The translations under genes and the position numbers were made by a program. The notes under the pieces are model-generated. The model was not told the DNA's origin, did not search any database, and worked only from the letters and a program-made list of their open reading frames with translations. A DNA stretch of 26,884 nucleotides. It comes from an uncultured Clostridium sp. GTDB lineage: Bacteria > Bacillota > Clostridia > Peptostreptococcales > Peptostreptococcaceae. Below are positions 8,779 to 17,218 of the stretch, piece by piece; the first letter of the stretch is position 1; every line of letters starts with the position of its first letter. The stretch covers positions 1 through 26,884 of the forward strand of contig URRU01000004.1 of the NCBI GenBank assembly GCA_900550335.1. The letters run 5' to 3'.

Positions 8779-10317
8779 ATGAAACATGAATTAGTGCTAG
8801 TCATAGATTTTGGTGGTCAGTATAACCAGCTGATAGCTAGAAGAGTAAGAGACAACAATGTGTACTGTGAAATACTTCCATGCACAACTGACATCGAAAA
8901 AATAAAAGCTAAAAACCCAACAGGGATAATATTTACAGGTGGACCTAACAGTGCATACTTACCAGATTCACCAACTATATCTACTGAAATATTTGAATTA
9001 GGTGTACCAGTTTTAGGTATATGCTACGGAGATCAGTTAATAGCACATCTTTTAGGTGGAAAAGTTGAAAAAGGTGGAAAACAGCAGAAAGAATACGGAA
9101 AAACTGAAATAACTTATAAAGAATCTGCTTTATTTGAAGGAATAAACACTAACTCAGTATGGATGAGCCACACTGACTACATATCTGAATTACCAGCAGG
9201 GTTCGAAGTAATAGCTTATACTGCTGATTGTCCAATAGCTGCTATGCAGAACGTTGAAAGAAATATATATGGAGTTCAGTTCCACCCAGAAGTTGAACAT
9301 TGTTTAGACGGAGATAAAGTTTTAAGAAACTTCTTATACAATATATGTAAAGTAAAAGGTGACTGGACAACAGATTCATTCATAGAAGATAAAATAAAAG
9401 AAATAAAAGAAAAAGTTGGAGATAGAAAAGCTCTTTGCGGATTAAGTGGAGGAGTTGACTCATCTGTTGCTGCAGTTTTAATGCACAGAGCAATAGGTGA
9501 TAACCTAACTTGTGTATTCGTTGACCACGGTCTACTTAGAAAAGATGAAGGTGACGATGTAGAAAGAATATTCAGAGATAAATTCGACATGAACTTAATA
9601 AGAGTTAATGCTGAAGATAGATTCTTATCTAAATTAAAAGGTGTTACAGAACCTGAAAGAAAAAGAAAAATAATAGGTGAAGAGTTCATAAGAGTATTCG
9701 AAGAAGAATCAGAAAAACTAGGAAAAATGGACTTCCTTGTACAGGGAACAATATATGCTGACGTTATAGAAAGTGGACACGGAAACGGTGCAGCTACTAT
9801 AAAATCTCACCACAACGTTGGTGGACTTCCTGAAGATGTTGATTTCCAGGAAATAATAGAACCATTAAGAGAATTATTCAAAGATGAAGTTAGAAGAATA
9901 GGTTTAGAACTTGGAATAGATGAAGACCTTATATACAGACATCCATTCCCAGGACCAGGTCTTGGTATAAGAGTTATCGGCGAAGTTACAAAAGAAAAAT
10001 GTGACATATTAAGAGAAGCCGATGCTATATACATGGAAGAGTTAAAGAAAGCTGGATTATACAAAGATATATGGCAGGCATTTGCTACACTTCCAGATGT
10101 TAAGACTGTTGGTGTTATGGGAGATGAAAGAACTTACGCATACCTTGTAGGTATAAGAGCTGTTAGTTCTTCAGATGGTATGACTTCAGATTGGTATAAA
10201 ATGCCTTATGACGTTCTTGAAAAAATATCTAATAGAATCGTAAATGAGGTTGAAGGTGCTAATAGAGTAGTCTATGATATCACAAGTAAACCACCAGGAA
10301 CAATAGAATGGGAATAA
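8779..10317 (+). CDS. guaA: GMP synthase (glutamine-hydrolysing)
   Basis: 512 aa, full length. It converts XMP to GMP using glutamine and ATP, the last step of guanine nucleotide synthesis. The N-terminal class I amidotransferase domain has the GICYGDQ nucleophile elbow with C82 and completes its triad with H169 and E171 (VQFHPEVEH). The ATP pyrophosphatase domain has the PP-loop SGGVDSS at 223-229. The C-terminal dimerisation domain ends KPPGTIEWE, as in most GuaA. Start supported by AAGGAG. Codon use matches groEL. Its 3' end (from 10306) is duplicated at 11715, see the 57-bp repeats; a shortened paralogue lies at 11931. Confidence 0.98.
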   Translation: MKHELVLVIDFGGQYNQLIARRVRDNNVYCEILPCTTDIEKIKAKNPTGIIFTGGPNSAYLPDSPTISTEIFELGVPVLGICYGDQLIAHLLGGKVEKGGKQQKEYGKTEITYKESALFEGINTNSVWMSHTDYISELPAGFEVIAYTADCPIAAMQNVERNIYGVQFHPEVEHCLDGDKVLRNFLYNICKVKGDWTTDSFIEDKIKEIKEKVGDRKALCGLSGGVDSSVAAVLMHRAIGDNLTCVFVDHGLLRKDEGDDVERIFRDKFDMNLIRVNAEDRFLSKLKGVTEPERKRKIIGEEFIRVFEEESEKLGKMDFLVQGTIYADVIESGHGNGAATIKSHHNVGGLPEDVDFQEIIEPLRELFKDEVRRIGLELGIDEDLIYRHPFPGPGLGIRVIGEVTKEKCDILREADAIYMEELKKAGLYKDIWQAFATLPDVKTVGVMGDERTYAYLVGIRAVSSSDGMTSDWYKMPYDVLEKISNRIVNEVEGANRVVYDITSKPPGTIEWE

Positions 10318-10362
10318 GATAAAAATTGAACTTTAAAAGCTTCAGATAATAAAAAGTGTGCT
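10306..10362 (+). repeat. 57-bp direct repeat, copy 1 (guaA 3' end, possible att site)
   Basis: Starts at the last codons of guaA (GAATGGGAATAAG), includes the stop codon and ends with the 5' arm of the terminator. It matches 11715-11771 at 54 of 57 positions. The two copies bracket the aldo/keto reductase gene. The 3' end of guaA is a known integration hotspot for islands using tyrosine recombinases, so this could be an attL-like site. Confidence 0.85.
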
Positions 10363-10403
10363 TGATGTATTTATATAATATTTACATTTAGCACACTTTT
10401 TTA
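10350..10403 (+). terminator. Rho-independent terminator of guaA
   Basis: AAAAAGTGTGCT (10351-10362) pairs with AGCACACTTTTT over 12 bp, followed by TTATTTTA. Its 5' arm lies inside the 57-bp repeat. Confidence 0.85.
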
Positions 10404-10534
10404 TTTTACAATTATAAGATTGGTAAATGATGAGATTTTTAACTGCTTTAAAAATAAAAAAGAAGGAATTTTCTTAAAAATTATGTATAATAAAAGAAGA
10501 AGTTATTCATAATATTAAGAGGGGAAAGAGTGTT

Positions 10535-11650
10535 ATGGAAAAGAGAAAATTTGATAAATTAGACGCAGAAGCTTCGTTATTAGGATTTGGCTGTATGCGA
10601 TTTCCATTAAATCAAGATGGACATATTGAAGAAATAGAAGCTGAAAAGATGATTGATTTAGCGATTGAATCAGGAATTACTTATATTGATACAGCTTATC
10701 CTTATCATGATGGTGATAGTGAACCATTTGTTGGAAGAGTTTTAAAAAAATATCCTCGTGAAAGTTTTAAACTTGCAACAAAATTACCAATATGGAATAT
10801 TAATAATCAACAAGAAGCAATGGAAATGTTTGATTCACAATTAAAGCGATTAGATGTTGAGTATGTTGATTTTTATTTATTACATGCATTGGATGCTGAA
10901 AAATGGAAAAAAGTAAAAGAATATCATATTATTGAGATGTGTGAGGAACTAAGACAACAAGGGAAGATAAAATATTTAGGATTTAGTTTTCATGATGAAT
11001 TTAATGTGTTTGAAGAAATTATTAAATACCATTCTTGGGATTTTTGTCAGTTACAATTAAACTATATGGATATGGAAATTCAAGCAGGAGAAAAAGGTGT
11101 TAATCTTGCTAATGAATTAGGTATTCCACTTGTTGTTATGGAGCCTATTAAGGGTGGATCATTGGCTAAATTACCTGAAGATGTTACAAAAATGTTTAAA
11201 GACTACAATGCTGAAGCAACATTAGCCTCTTGGGCATTACGTTATGTTGGAACATTACCTGGTGTAAAAGTGATTCTAAGTGGTATGTCTACACTTGCTC
11301 AAGTGGAAGATAATCTCAAAACATTTAATAATTATAAAAATTTATCTAAAGAAGAATTGGCTATTGTGAACAAAGTTGCAGATACTTTACATTCACGTAC
11401 AAAAAATGGTTGTACGGGATGTGAATATTGCATGCCTTGTCCGTTTGGTGTCAATATTCCAGCAAATTTCAAATATTGGAATAATGCTTCTATTTATGGA
11501 GATAAAGATGGCTTTAAGGCACAATATACAAATATGTCTGATGATGCAAAAGCAAGCCATTGTAAAGAATGTGGTGCTTGTGAAAAGATGTGCCCACAAC
11601 AATTATCAATTAGAGAAGATTTAAAGAGAGTCGCTAAATATTTTGAATAA
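10535..11650 (+). CDS. Aldo/keto reductase with C-terminal 4Fe-4S ferredoxin domain
   Basis: 371 aa. An NADPH-type (beta/alpha)8 oxidoreductase: GFGCMRFP at the N-terminus and the catalytic tetrad D52, Y57, K83 and H117. The C-terminal extension carries two Cys sets, C293/296/299/302 and C343/346/349/353, the ferredoxin-like pattern of a well-known anaerobe AKR subfamily; the substrate is unknown. GGGGAAAG precedes the ATG. Codon use differs from neighbours: many CAA, CGA, CGT and ATT codons where groEL and guaA use CAG, AGA and ATA. It is the only gene between the two copies of the guaA 3' repeat, so it is probably acquired DNA. Own promoter may be TATAAT at 10486-10491. Confidence 0.9.
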   Translation: MEKRKFDKLDAEASLLGFGCMRFPLNQDGHIEEIEAEKMIDLAIESGITYIDTAYPYHDGDSEPFVGRVLKKYPRESFKLATKLPIWNINNQQEAMEMFDSQLKRLDVEYVDFYLLHALDAEKWKKVKEYHIIEMCEELRQQGKIKYLGFSFHDEFNVFEEIIKYHSWDFCQLQLNYMDMEIQAGEKGVNLANELGIPLVVMEPIKGGSLAKLPEDVTKMFKDYNAEATLASWALRYVGTLPGVKVILSGMSTLAQVEDNLKTFNNYKNLSKEELAIVNKVADTLHSRTKNGCTGCEYCMPCPFGVNIPANFKYWNNASIYGDKDGFKAQYTNMSDDAKASHCKECGACEKMCPQQLSIREDLKRVAKYFE

Positions 11651-11714
11651 ATTGATAAGGGTAGAGCCTCTTGTTTCTGCTAAGGGAAGTTAGATAAAAC
11701 TGATTGCTTTTGTC

Positions 11715-11771
11715 GAGTGGGAATAAGATAAAAATTGAACTTTAAATGCTTTAGATAATAAAAAGTGTGCT
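11715..11771 (+). repeat. 57-bp direct repeat, copy 2 (possible attR)
   Basis: Matches 10306-10362 except three positions. It still encodes the end of a GuaA (…VEWE and stop), but the codon before TGG is GAG instead of the native GAA, and the sequence to its left has no similarity to guaA. That is what is expected of a distal junction carried in by an element that targets the guaA 3' end. Confidence 0.85.
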
Positions 11772-11810
11772 AAATGCCGAATGAAATTTGGTGTCTGGTA
11801 CACTTTTTTT
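11760..11810 (+). terminator. Rho-independent terminator after the aldo/keto reductase
   Basis: AAAAAGTGTGCTA pairs with TGGTACACTTTTT, with two G-U pairs, followed by a T run. It is a diverged partner of the guaA terminator. Confidence 0.7.
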
Positions 11811-11852
11811 CGTGAAATTTTATAATTTTATTGTAAGAAATGCATATTTTTA

Positions 11853-11881
11853 TTGTATGTCGTCAAAAAATGAGATACAAT
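11853..11881 (+). promoter_or_regulatory. Promoter of the guaA paralogue
   Basis: TTGTAT at 11853-11858 and TACAAT at 11876-11881, spaced 17 bp. The two hexamers also form an inverted repeat (ATTGTAT/ATACAAT), which could be a regulator site. Confidence 0.6.
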
Positions 11882-11930
11882 TTAATTATAAAATTATATT
11901 AGATTAATAAGAAAAGGATGATGTTGAGCT

Positions 11931-13223
11931 ATGAAACAAGATATGATTGCTATTTTAGACTTAGGTAGCACAAAAAACACAAACTTAGCTAGAGCTATAC
12001 GTGACTTAGGTGTATACAGTGAAATATACCCACACGATATAACAGCTGAGGAAATAAAAGAATTAAAAAATTTAAAAGGTATTGTTCTATTCGGTGGAGA
12101 AAATAGAATAGTAGATGGAGAAGCTGTAGAAATCAACGAAGACCTATATACATTAGGATTCCCAATGATTTCAATAGACCACCCAACTTCAAAATGTGAA
12201 ACAAAATTCGATGAAATGCCAGATGAAGAAACTTTAAAAGCATTTGTTTTCGATACTTGTAAAGCAGAAGCTAACTGGAACGTTAAAAACTTTATAGAAG
12301 ACCAGGTAGAATTAATAAGAAACCAGGTTGGAGATAAAAAAGTATTACTTGCTTTATCAGGTGGTGTTGACAGTTCTGTTGTTGCAGCACTTTTAATAAA
12401 AGCTATAGGAAAACAGTTAGTATGTGTTCACGTTAACCACGGTTTAATGCGTAAAGGTGAATCTGAAAGTGTTGTTGAAATATTCAAAAACCAGATGGAT
12501 GCAAACCTTATATACGTAGATGCAGAAGAAAGATTCTTAGGAAAACTTGAAGGTGTAGCAGATCCTGAAGAAAAGAGAAAAATAATAGGAGCTGAATTCA
12601 TAAGAGTATTTGAAGAAGAAGCTCGTAAATTAGAAGGAATAGACTTCCTAGCACAGGGAACTATATACCCTGACATAGTAGAAAGTGGAACAAAAACAGC
12701 TAAAGTTGTTAAATCTCATCACAACGTTGGTGGACTACCAGAAGATTTAGGATTCGAATTAGTTGAACCACTATACTACTTATTCAAAGATGAAGTTCGT
12801 GCTTGTGGTGTAGAATTAGGACTACCTCACGATATGGTATACAGACAGCCATTCCCAGGACCAGGTCTTGGAGTTAGATGTCTTGGAGCTATAACAAAAG
12901 ACAGATTAGAAGCTGTTCGTGAATCAGATGCAATACTTAGAGAAGAATTTGCTAATGCTGGATTAGACAAAACTGTATGGCAGTACTTCACAGCTGTTCC
13001 TGATTTCAAATCAGTTGGTGTAAGAGATAACGCAAGAAGCTTCGAATACCCAGTAATAATCCGTGCCGTAAATACTGTAGATGCCATGACAGCTACAATA
13101 GAGCACATAGATTGGGCTATATTAGACAAGATAACTAATAGAATACTTAAAGAAGTTAAAAACGTTAACCGTGTTTGCTACGACTTAAGTCCAAAACCAA
13201 GTGCAACAATAGAATGGGAATAA
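11931..13223 (+). CDS. GMP synthase paralogue lacking a glutaminase active site
   Basis: 430 aa against 512 for the neighbouring GuaA. The ATP pyrophosphatase domain is complete: PP-loop SGGVDSS at 143-149, [17 protein letters not shown] and the C-terminal KPSATIEWE. The N-terminal amidotransferase domain is shortened by about 80 residues. Where GuaA has GICYG, this has SIDHP (81-85), so the catalytic Cys is gone, and the segment with the His-Glu pair is deleted. The first 80 residues still keep the fold pattern (AILDLGS…IVLFGGEN). It may use free ammonia, take ammonia from a partner, or make a different product. Codon use is native and expression signals are good (own promoter, own terminator), so it is a kept gene, not a decaying copy. 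Confidence 0.9.
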   Translation: MKQDMIAILDLGSTKNTNLARAIRDLGVYSEIYPHDITAEEIKELKNLKGIVLFGGENRIVDGEAVEINEDLYTLGFPMISIDHPTSKCETKFDEMPDEETLKAFVFDTCKAEANWNVKNFIEDQVELIRNQVGDKKVLLALSGGVDSSVVAALLIKAIGKQLVCVHVNHGLMRKGESESVVEIFKNQMDANLIYVDAEERFLGKLEGVADPEEKRKIIGAEFIRVFEEEARKLEGIDFLAQGTIYPDIVESGTKTAKVVKSHHNVGGLPEDLGFELVEPLYYLFKDEVRACGVELGLPHDMVYRQPFPGPGLGVRCLGAITKDRLEAVRESDAILREEFANAGLDKTVWQYFTAVPDFKSVGVRDNARSFEYPVIIRAVNTVDAMTATIEHIDWAILDKITNRILKEVKNVNRVCYDLSPKPSATIEWE

Positions 13224-13241
13224 GATTAATATAAGAATTAC

Positions 13242-13280
13242 AGAGATGTCGCAGGTTTTCCTGTGTACATCTCTTTTTTT
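13242..13280 (+). terminator. Rho-independent terminator of the guaA paralogue
   Basis: AGAGATGT…CGCAGG, TTTT loop, CCTGTG…ACATCTCT, then seven T residues. Confidence 0.85.
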
Positions 13281-13296
13281 ATTTTATTTATATCTC

Positions 13297-13498
13297 AAAA
13301 GAGAAAGACATGACAAATTTTTAAAGAAATTATTTTTAGATTAAACTTTCAACTGAACTTCTCTCCAGGCTTCGACGTGGTGTGAGTAATATGTTTTATT
13401 GGGAAAAATTTTCACGTCTGCAGATTGTCGAGTGCGTTTCAGTTGAAAGTTTAACCCAAAATAATACTTTAAGAAAATTTGCCATGTCTTTCTTTTTA
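13297..13498. repeat. MITE-like ~200-bp imperfect inverted repeat
   Basis: The two ends align with each other for about 60 bp when one is reversed. AGAAAGACATG at 13302-13312 pairs with 13483-13493, CAAATTTT with AAAATTTG, and a perfect 17-bp match TTAAACTTTCAACTGAA at 13341-13357 pairs with 13438-13454. An 80-bp centre has GACGTG/CACGTC and other short pairs. No ORF. It could be a non-autonomous transposable element or a long structured RNA. It accounts for most of the 373 bp between the guaA paralogue and the next gene. Confidence 0.7.
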
Positions 13499-13596
13499 GA
13501 AGAAATTAAATTAAAATAAAGAAGAGATGAATTAGGAAAATTCTGCTACATATCTATAATTCTTATTAAAGAAAGAATTAGTAAGGAGAATATAAG

Positions 13597-13875
13597 ATGG
13601 ATTGGATAAAATTTAAGAAAGAAATATTAAACCAGATAAGAAGATATCTCAAGGGAGAAATTACAAAAGAAGAATACTATGATATAGCAGAACCTTTTTA
13701 TGGTGAATATGCTGATTGCTGTAATAATGAGATATTTAAAAGAAAATTTCTTGATACTGTCGCAGATGCCTGTATTATTTATATTGATGAGCCAGGTTTG
13801 ACACCTGAAATAAAAGAAAAGGAATTTTATAAGGTTTTGAATGAAGCATATAAAGAATTAGAAAAATTAAAATAA
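13597..13875 (+). CDS. Small conserved-looking protein of unknown function
   Basis: 92 aa, acidic, predicted mostly helical, with no signal peptide or membrane segment. The motif YYDIAEPFYGEYADCC in the middle and an ITKEEYY segment are notable. The size and acid character resemble small immunity-type or DUF proteins of Firmicutes, but I cannot name a family. AAGGAG lies 9 bases before the ATG, and 31 bp separate it from the EamA transporter gene, so the two may be co-transcribed. Confidence 0.65.
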   Translation: MDWIKFKKEILNQIRRYLKGEITKEEYYDIAEPFYGEYADCCNNEIFKRKFLDTVADACIIYIDEPGLTPEIKEKEFYKVLNEAYKELEKLK

Positions 13876-13906
13876 AAAATATAAAAATTAATAGGAGGGA
13901 GATATT

Positions 13907-14800
13907 TTGAAACAACTTTTATATTTAATGCCGATAATTTCTGGGGCAATGTGGGGTTCTGCTGGAATTTTTGTTAGGAAACTTACAGAACAAGGAATGA
14001 ATAGTTATACAGTTGTGTCAGTTAGGGTAATTCTTGCGGTACTTATACTTGCAGTATGGTTAGGAATTTACGATAGGAATTTATTAAAAATAAAGTTAAA
14101 GGATTTATGGATTTTTGTAGCAGGTGGAGTAGTTGGTATGTTTGGACTTAATATTTGCTATAATTTTGCAATAAGTGAGTTGTCATTGTCGCTAGCAGCA
14201 GTTCTTTTGAGCCTTTCACCTGTGTTTGTTCTTTTCATGGCGGCGATATTATTTAAGGAAAAAATTACATCAAAGAAAGTAATCTGCATGACAATTGCAA
14301 TAGCTGGATGCGTGCTTGCTAGTGGAGTGCTAGAATCTGCATCTACTATGAGATGGTCTGTAAAAGGGATAATAGTTGGGATAATAGGTGCATTTTTCTA
14401 TGGATTATATGGAATTATAAGTAAAACTGCAATGGAAAGAGGGTATCATGCATTTACAACTACATTTTATTGTTTATTTATGGTTATGCTAGTTGTAATT
14501 CCGCTTACAAATTGGAAATTGGTAACAAATGTTGTTGTAGCAAATCCAATAAAAATGAGTGTATTTTTAGTGATTCACTCACTTTGCACATCAGTACTTC
14601 CATATATTTTATATACTTTTTCGATTAGGTATATAGATGCAGGAATGGCTTCAATTTTGGCATCTGGAGAACCAGTTGCAGCCATGATTTTTGGAGTTAT
14701 CTTCTTTTCAGAAATTCCTACAGTTTTGTCAGTTGTGGGGATTGTACTAGTAATCGTGGCATTGGCGTTGTTGAGCATGCCGGACAAAAAATGTGGTTAA
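13907..14800 (+). CDS. EamA/DMT family transporter
   Basis: 297 aa with ten predicted membrane helices in two homologous halves, each beginning with the EamA pattern (first half PIISGAMWGSAGIFVRK, second half GIIVGIIGAFFYGLYGIISK). Each half ends in the conserved glutamate-containing loop (LFKEKIT near 115, FFSEIPT near 267). These drug/metabolite transporters move small metabolites such as amino acids or nucleobases; the substrate cannot be read from sequence. The start codon is TTG, chosen because AGGAGGG lies 7 bases upstream and no in-frame ATG is near. The last codons run into the tandem repeat that follows. Confidence 0.88.
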   Translation: MKQLLYLMPIISGAMWGSAGIFVRKLTEQGMNSYTVVSVRVILAVLILAVWLGIYDRNLLKIKLKDLWIFVAGGVVGMFGLNICYNFAISELSLSLAAVLLSLSPVFVLFMAAILFKEKITSKKVICMTIAIAGCVLASGVLESASTMRWSVKGIIVGIIGAFFYGLYGIISKTAMERGYHAFTTTFYCLFMVMLVVIPLTNWKLVTNVVVANPIKMSVFLVIHSLCTSVLPYILYTFSIRYIDAGMASILASGEPVAAMIFGVIFFSEIPTVLSVVGIVLVIVALALLSMPDKKCG

Positions 14801-14940
14801 AATGTCGGTTTAGATGTCGGTAAAATAAAAACTGTCGGCATTAATGTCGGTTAAAATGTCGGTAAAATAAAAAACTGTCGGCATTAATGTCGGTTTAAAT
14901 ATCAGTATAATAAAAAAATCGATCTAAATCTTGATAAAAT
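14801..14940 (+). repeat. Tandem repeat, unit 42-43 bp
   Basis: Unit 1 is 14801-14842 and unit 2 is 14843-14885, nearly identical (AATGTCGGTT, AATGTCGGTAAAATAAAAA, CTGTCGGCATT). A third, decayed unit runs from 14886 to about 14940. Inside each unit ATGTCGGT occurs twice, and the last codons of the EamA gene (ATGTGGTTAA) match the same pattern, so the array has grown into the gene end. GTCGGCATTAATGTCGG contains an ATTAAT centre. Confidence 0.85.
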
Positions 14941-14965
14941 ATAGTTTAATATTGGAGGAAAAGTT

Positions 14966-15484
14966 ATGATAAGAAAAGCAGTTGAGTCAGATATAAACGC
15001 AATAGCAGATACATACAATGAACTTTTAACTTATGAGGAAAAACATGGAAGTAATTCAAATTGGAAATTAGGAGTATACCCAACAATAAAAGTTCCACAG
15101 GAGAAGATTCCTACAGGAACTATGTATGTGCTTGACGAAGAGGGAGAAATCTGTGCTAGTATGATTTTAAATCATTTTCAAGCTGAGGAATACAAAGAGA
15201 TTGATTGGATTTATCCAGGAGAAGGTGAGGAAATTCTTGTTATTCACACACTTTGCATACCACCACAGAAAGCAGGTAGGGGATACGGTCAGAAGATGGT
15301 CGATTATGCAAAAGAATATGCTAGAGAATTAGGATGTAAGGCTATTAGAATAGATACCTATGCACACAATGAGCCAGCAAAGAGTCTTTACAAGAAAAAT
15401 GGATTTAGAATTGCTGGATATTATGAAAGTTTATTAGAGGGTCTGATAAAAGAAGAATTAGCATTTTTAGAGTATAAGTTATAA
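14966..15484 (+). CDS. GNAT family N-acetyltransferase
   Basis: 172 aa. It has the acetyl-CoA binding motif A: hydrophobic strand LVIHTLCIPP (91-100) followed by QKAGRGYG (101-108), the Q/RxxGxG/A loop, and then a helix. Motif B is present near NEPAKSLYKKNGFRIAGYYE (a run of alpha helix then beta strand). It transfers an acetyl group to an amine on an unknown substrate. GGAGG lies 9 bases before the ATG. Its stop codon is only 10 bp from the truncated agrB on the other strand, so it marks the last intact core-like gene before the accessory region. Confidence 0.9.
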   Translation: MIRKAVESDINAIADTYNELLTYEEKHGSNSNWKLGVYPTIKVPQEKIPTGTMYVLDEEGEICASMILNHFQAEEYKEIDWIYPGEGEEILVIHTLCIPPQKAGRGYGQKMVDYAKEYARELGCKAIRIDTYAHNEPAKSLYKKNGFRIAGYYESLLEGLIKEELAFLEYKL

Positions 15485-15494
15485 ATCATATTTT

Positions 15495-15689
15495 TTAAGA
15501 ATAAAATAATAAAAATAAAAAAGAATATATAGATGATTTTAATATGATTCCACAAAGTATAACTCCTAAAATTCCTAAAAAAGTGGAATATAAAATATTT
15601 AATCCGTATTTTAAAATCTTTAGATTAGCATCGGATATAATTATATTTTTCTGTAAAAATGATAAAGAAATATTAATTAAGTGATTCAT
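15495..15689 (-). pseudogene. agrB: Truncated agrB (AgrB N-terminal fragment)
   Basis: 64 aa from ATG 15689, which has AGGAGG 7 bases upstream; an upstream TTG at 15695 sits too close to that site. The sequence DANLKILKYGLNILYST followed by a hydrophobic helix resembles the start of AgrB, the membrane protease that makes cyclic autoinducing peptides (about 190-200 aa). Everything after the first membrane segments, including the catalytic His and Cys, is missing; the frame ends in AT-rich DNA right beside the acetyltransferase gene. Likely cut by deletion at the island border. The family call is from pattern only. Confidence 0.55.
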
Positions 15690-15743
15690 TTCCAAACCTC
15701 CTAAAAATAAAATAAAGAATTGTTGATAATAAAATAGGGAAAA

Positions 15744-15776
15744 TGATTAAATGGTAATAAAATTTGATTAAATGGT
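15744..15776 (-). promoter_or_regulatory. LytTR-type direct repeats upstream of agrB
   Basis: Two perfect 12-bp copies of TGATTAAATGGT on the plus strand (15744-15755 and 15765-15776), 21 bp from start to start. LytTR-family response regulators such as AgrA bind two direct repeats spaced two helical turns apart. They lie 55-87 bp before the agrB start, with TATTAT-like -10 sequence in between and no good -35, as at activator-dependent promoters. Confidence 0.6.
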
Positions 15777-15830
15777 TTAAATAGGTAATATTTAGAAATA
15801 AGAGAGATGATAATAATTTATGAAATAAGA

Positions 15831-15881
15831 AAAATAAAAAAGGTTAATAATGACGTTCAATTTAGTCGTTATTAACCTTTC
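15831..15881 (-). terminator. Terminator of the XRE-histidine kinase unit
   Basis: AAAGGTTAATAA (15839-15850) pairs with TTATTAACCTTT (15869-15880), with TGAC/GTCG inside. On the minus strand the stem is followed by TTTTTATTTTTC. Confidence 0.8.
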
Positions 15882-15895
15882 GGGTAAAAAGTATA

Positions 15896-17203
15896 TTAAT
15901 TTACATTTATAGGGATAGGAATAGATATGTTCACTATAAATGTATCATTTTGAGTAGAAAATGAAGCATTCCCATTATATTTTTTTACAACATTTTTTAT
16001 GGAACTAATTCCAAAACCATGATGGGAAACATTAGATTTAGTGGTTAAAAATATTCCATTCTTTTTGTTTATTTTTTGACCATATGGATTTATTGTCTTT
16101 ATTAATAAATGTTGTTTTGAAATATCACAACGAACAAAAATATATTTTTCTTTATCTAAGCCAGAGGTGGCTTCAATACAATTATCTAATAAATTTCCAA
16201 AAAGAGAACAAAAATCCACATTTTTAATAAAGGAAATACCTTTTAAATTTATACAAATATCACATTTTATATTTTGATTTTGAGCGAGCGATATTTTTTC
16301 TGAAACTAAGACATCAATAAATGGATTACCAGTATTAATGTCATATACAGAATTTGGAATCTGAGTTAATAAAGAATCAATATGATTTTGTGAAATTTCG
16401 TTTGTGCTATATTTCAAAGCCAAAAGTTGGTTTTTTAAATCATGTCGAAGGATACTTAAATTCTTTGAATCCTCAAGTCTTTTTTGGTAATAGTCATAAG
16501 TTTTTTTCTCTTGATTTTCTACAAAAGTAATATAATCTTTTTTTACCTTTTTTGATATATATAGATCAAAAAGGATGAAATGACAAAAAGATGAAATCAA
16601 ACATACTATGGAAATGAGTAATAATGTTTGACCATATTCTGGTGGAATATTATGTTTTGTGGTTTTTAAAATATAAATAATTGTAAAAATCAAAAATAAA
16701 TTTATAATAATTGGTAAAAAATATAAAGATATTTCAAATTTTGTATAGGTAAAAATATTATTTTGACCAAAACGAAAAACAATATATAAAACAATAAAAG
16801 ATAGTGTTTTAGTGAAAATAATTAATTCCATAGAAATCAATTTATTGGCAAAAATAGTTCCTAAAGATGAAAAATTAAAAAAGACTGCTGATATTCCAAC
16901 AGTTAACAATTCGCATATACTCAGACAAAGATAGAACAATAAAATTGATTTTAAATTAGAAATAAATGAAAAATCAGAATATAAAAATTTATTTAATAAC
17001 AAAATGAAAATAATTTCATAAATAATTTTGAAGATAAAAGGAAAAGAGTGTAAATTTAAAAATATAACACTGAATCCAAATATGCAATATAGCATAATAG
17101 AATATATATAAGAGCGACGTAAATCGCTACCTTGAGTAAAATAAAACAATAAAATAATATCTATAGAGGTTCCGAGTAGATTTAATAATAGGTCTAAATT
17201 CAT
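15896..17203 (-). CDS. AgrC-like GHKL sensor histidine kinase
   Basis: 435 aa. The first 215 residues hold about six to seven membrane helices, as in the peptide-sensing domain of AgrC. The kinase part has the H-box LRHDLKNQ with H254, the N-box FGNLLDNCIEA (N337, N341) and the glycine box HHGFGISS at 394-401; there is no HATPase oddity. It would sense an exported peptide and phosphorylate a LytTR response regulator. None is encoded here; instead an XRE-type gene lies 15 bp upstream in the same orientation. The truncated agrB with LytTR-type repeats follows downstream. GGATGG-like ribosome binding site. It may act with a regulator elsewhere in the genome. Confidence 0.85.
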   Translation of the reverse strand: MNLDLLLNLLGTSIDIILLFYFTQGSDLRRSYIYSIMLYCIFGFSVIFLNLHSFPFIFKIIYEIIFILLLNKFLYSDFSFISNLKSILLFYLCLSICELLTVGISAVFFNFSSLGTIFANKLISMELIIFTKTLSFIVLYIVFRFGQNNIFTYTKFEISLYFLPIIINLFLIFTIIYILKTTKHNIPPEYGQTLLLISIVCLISSFCHFILFDLYISKKVKKDYITFVENQEKKTYDYYQKRLEDSKNLSILRHDLKNQLLALKYSTNEISQNHIDSLLTQIPNSVYDINTGNPFIDVLVSEKISLAQNQNIKCDICINLKGISFIKNVDFCSLFGNLLDNCIEATSGLDKEKYIFVRCDISKQHLLIKTINPYGQKINKKNGIFLTTKSNVSHHGFGISSIKNVVKKYNGNASFSTQNDTFIVNISIPIPINVN

Positions 17204-17218
17204 AGTAATACCATCCGC

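Noticed and set aside
9276..9689. Minus-strand open frame inside guaA
   Set aside because: Opposite strand of a well-conserved gene, with no start signals and Ser/Leu-rich sequence typical of shadows.
13297..13498. T-box leader
   Set aside because: No T-box sequence, no specifier loop pattern, and no aminoacyl-tRNA synthetase or amino acid gene downstream; symmetry fits an inverted repeat better.
14801..14940. CRISPR array
   Set aside because: Units are contiguous, with no unique spacers of even length, and no cas genes are present.
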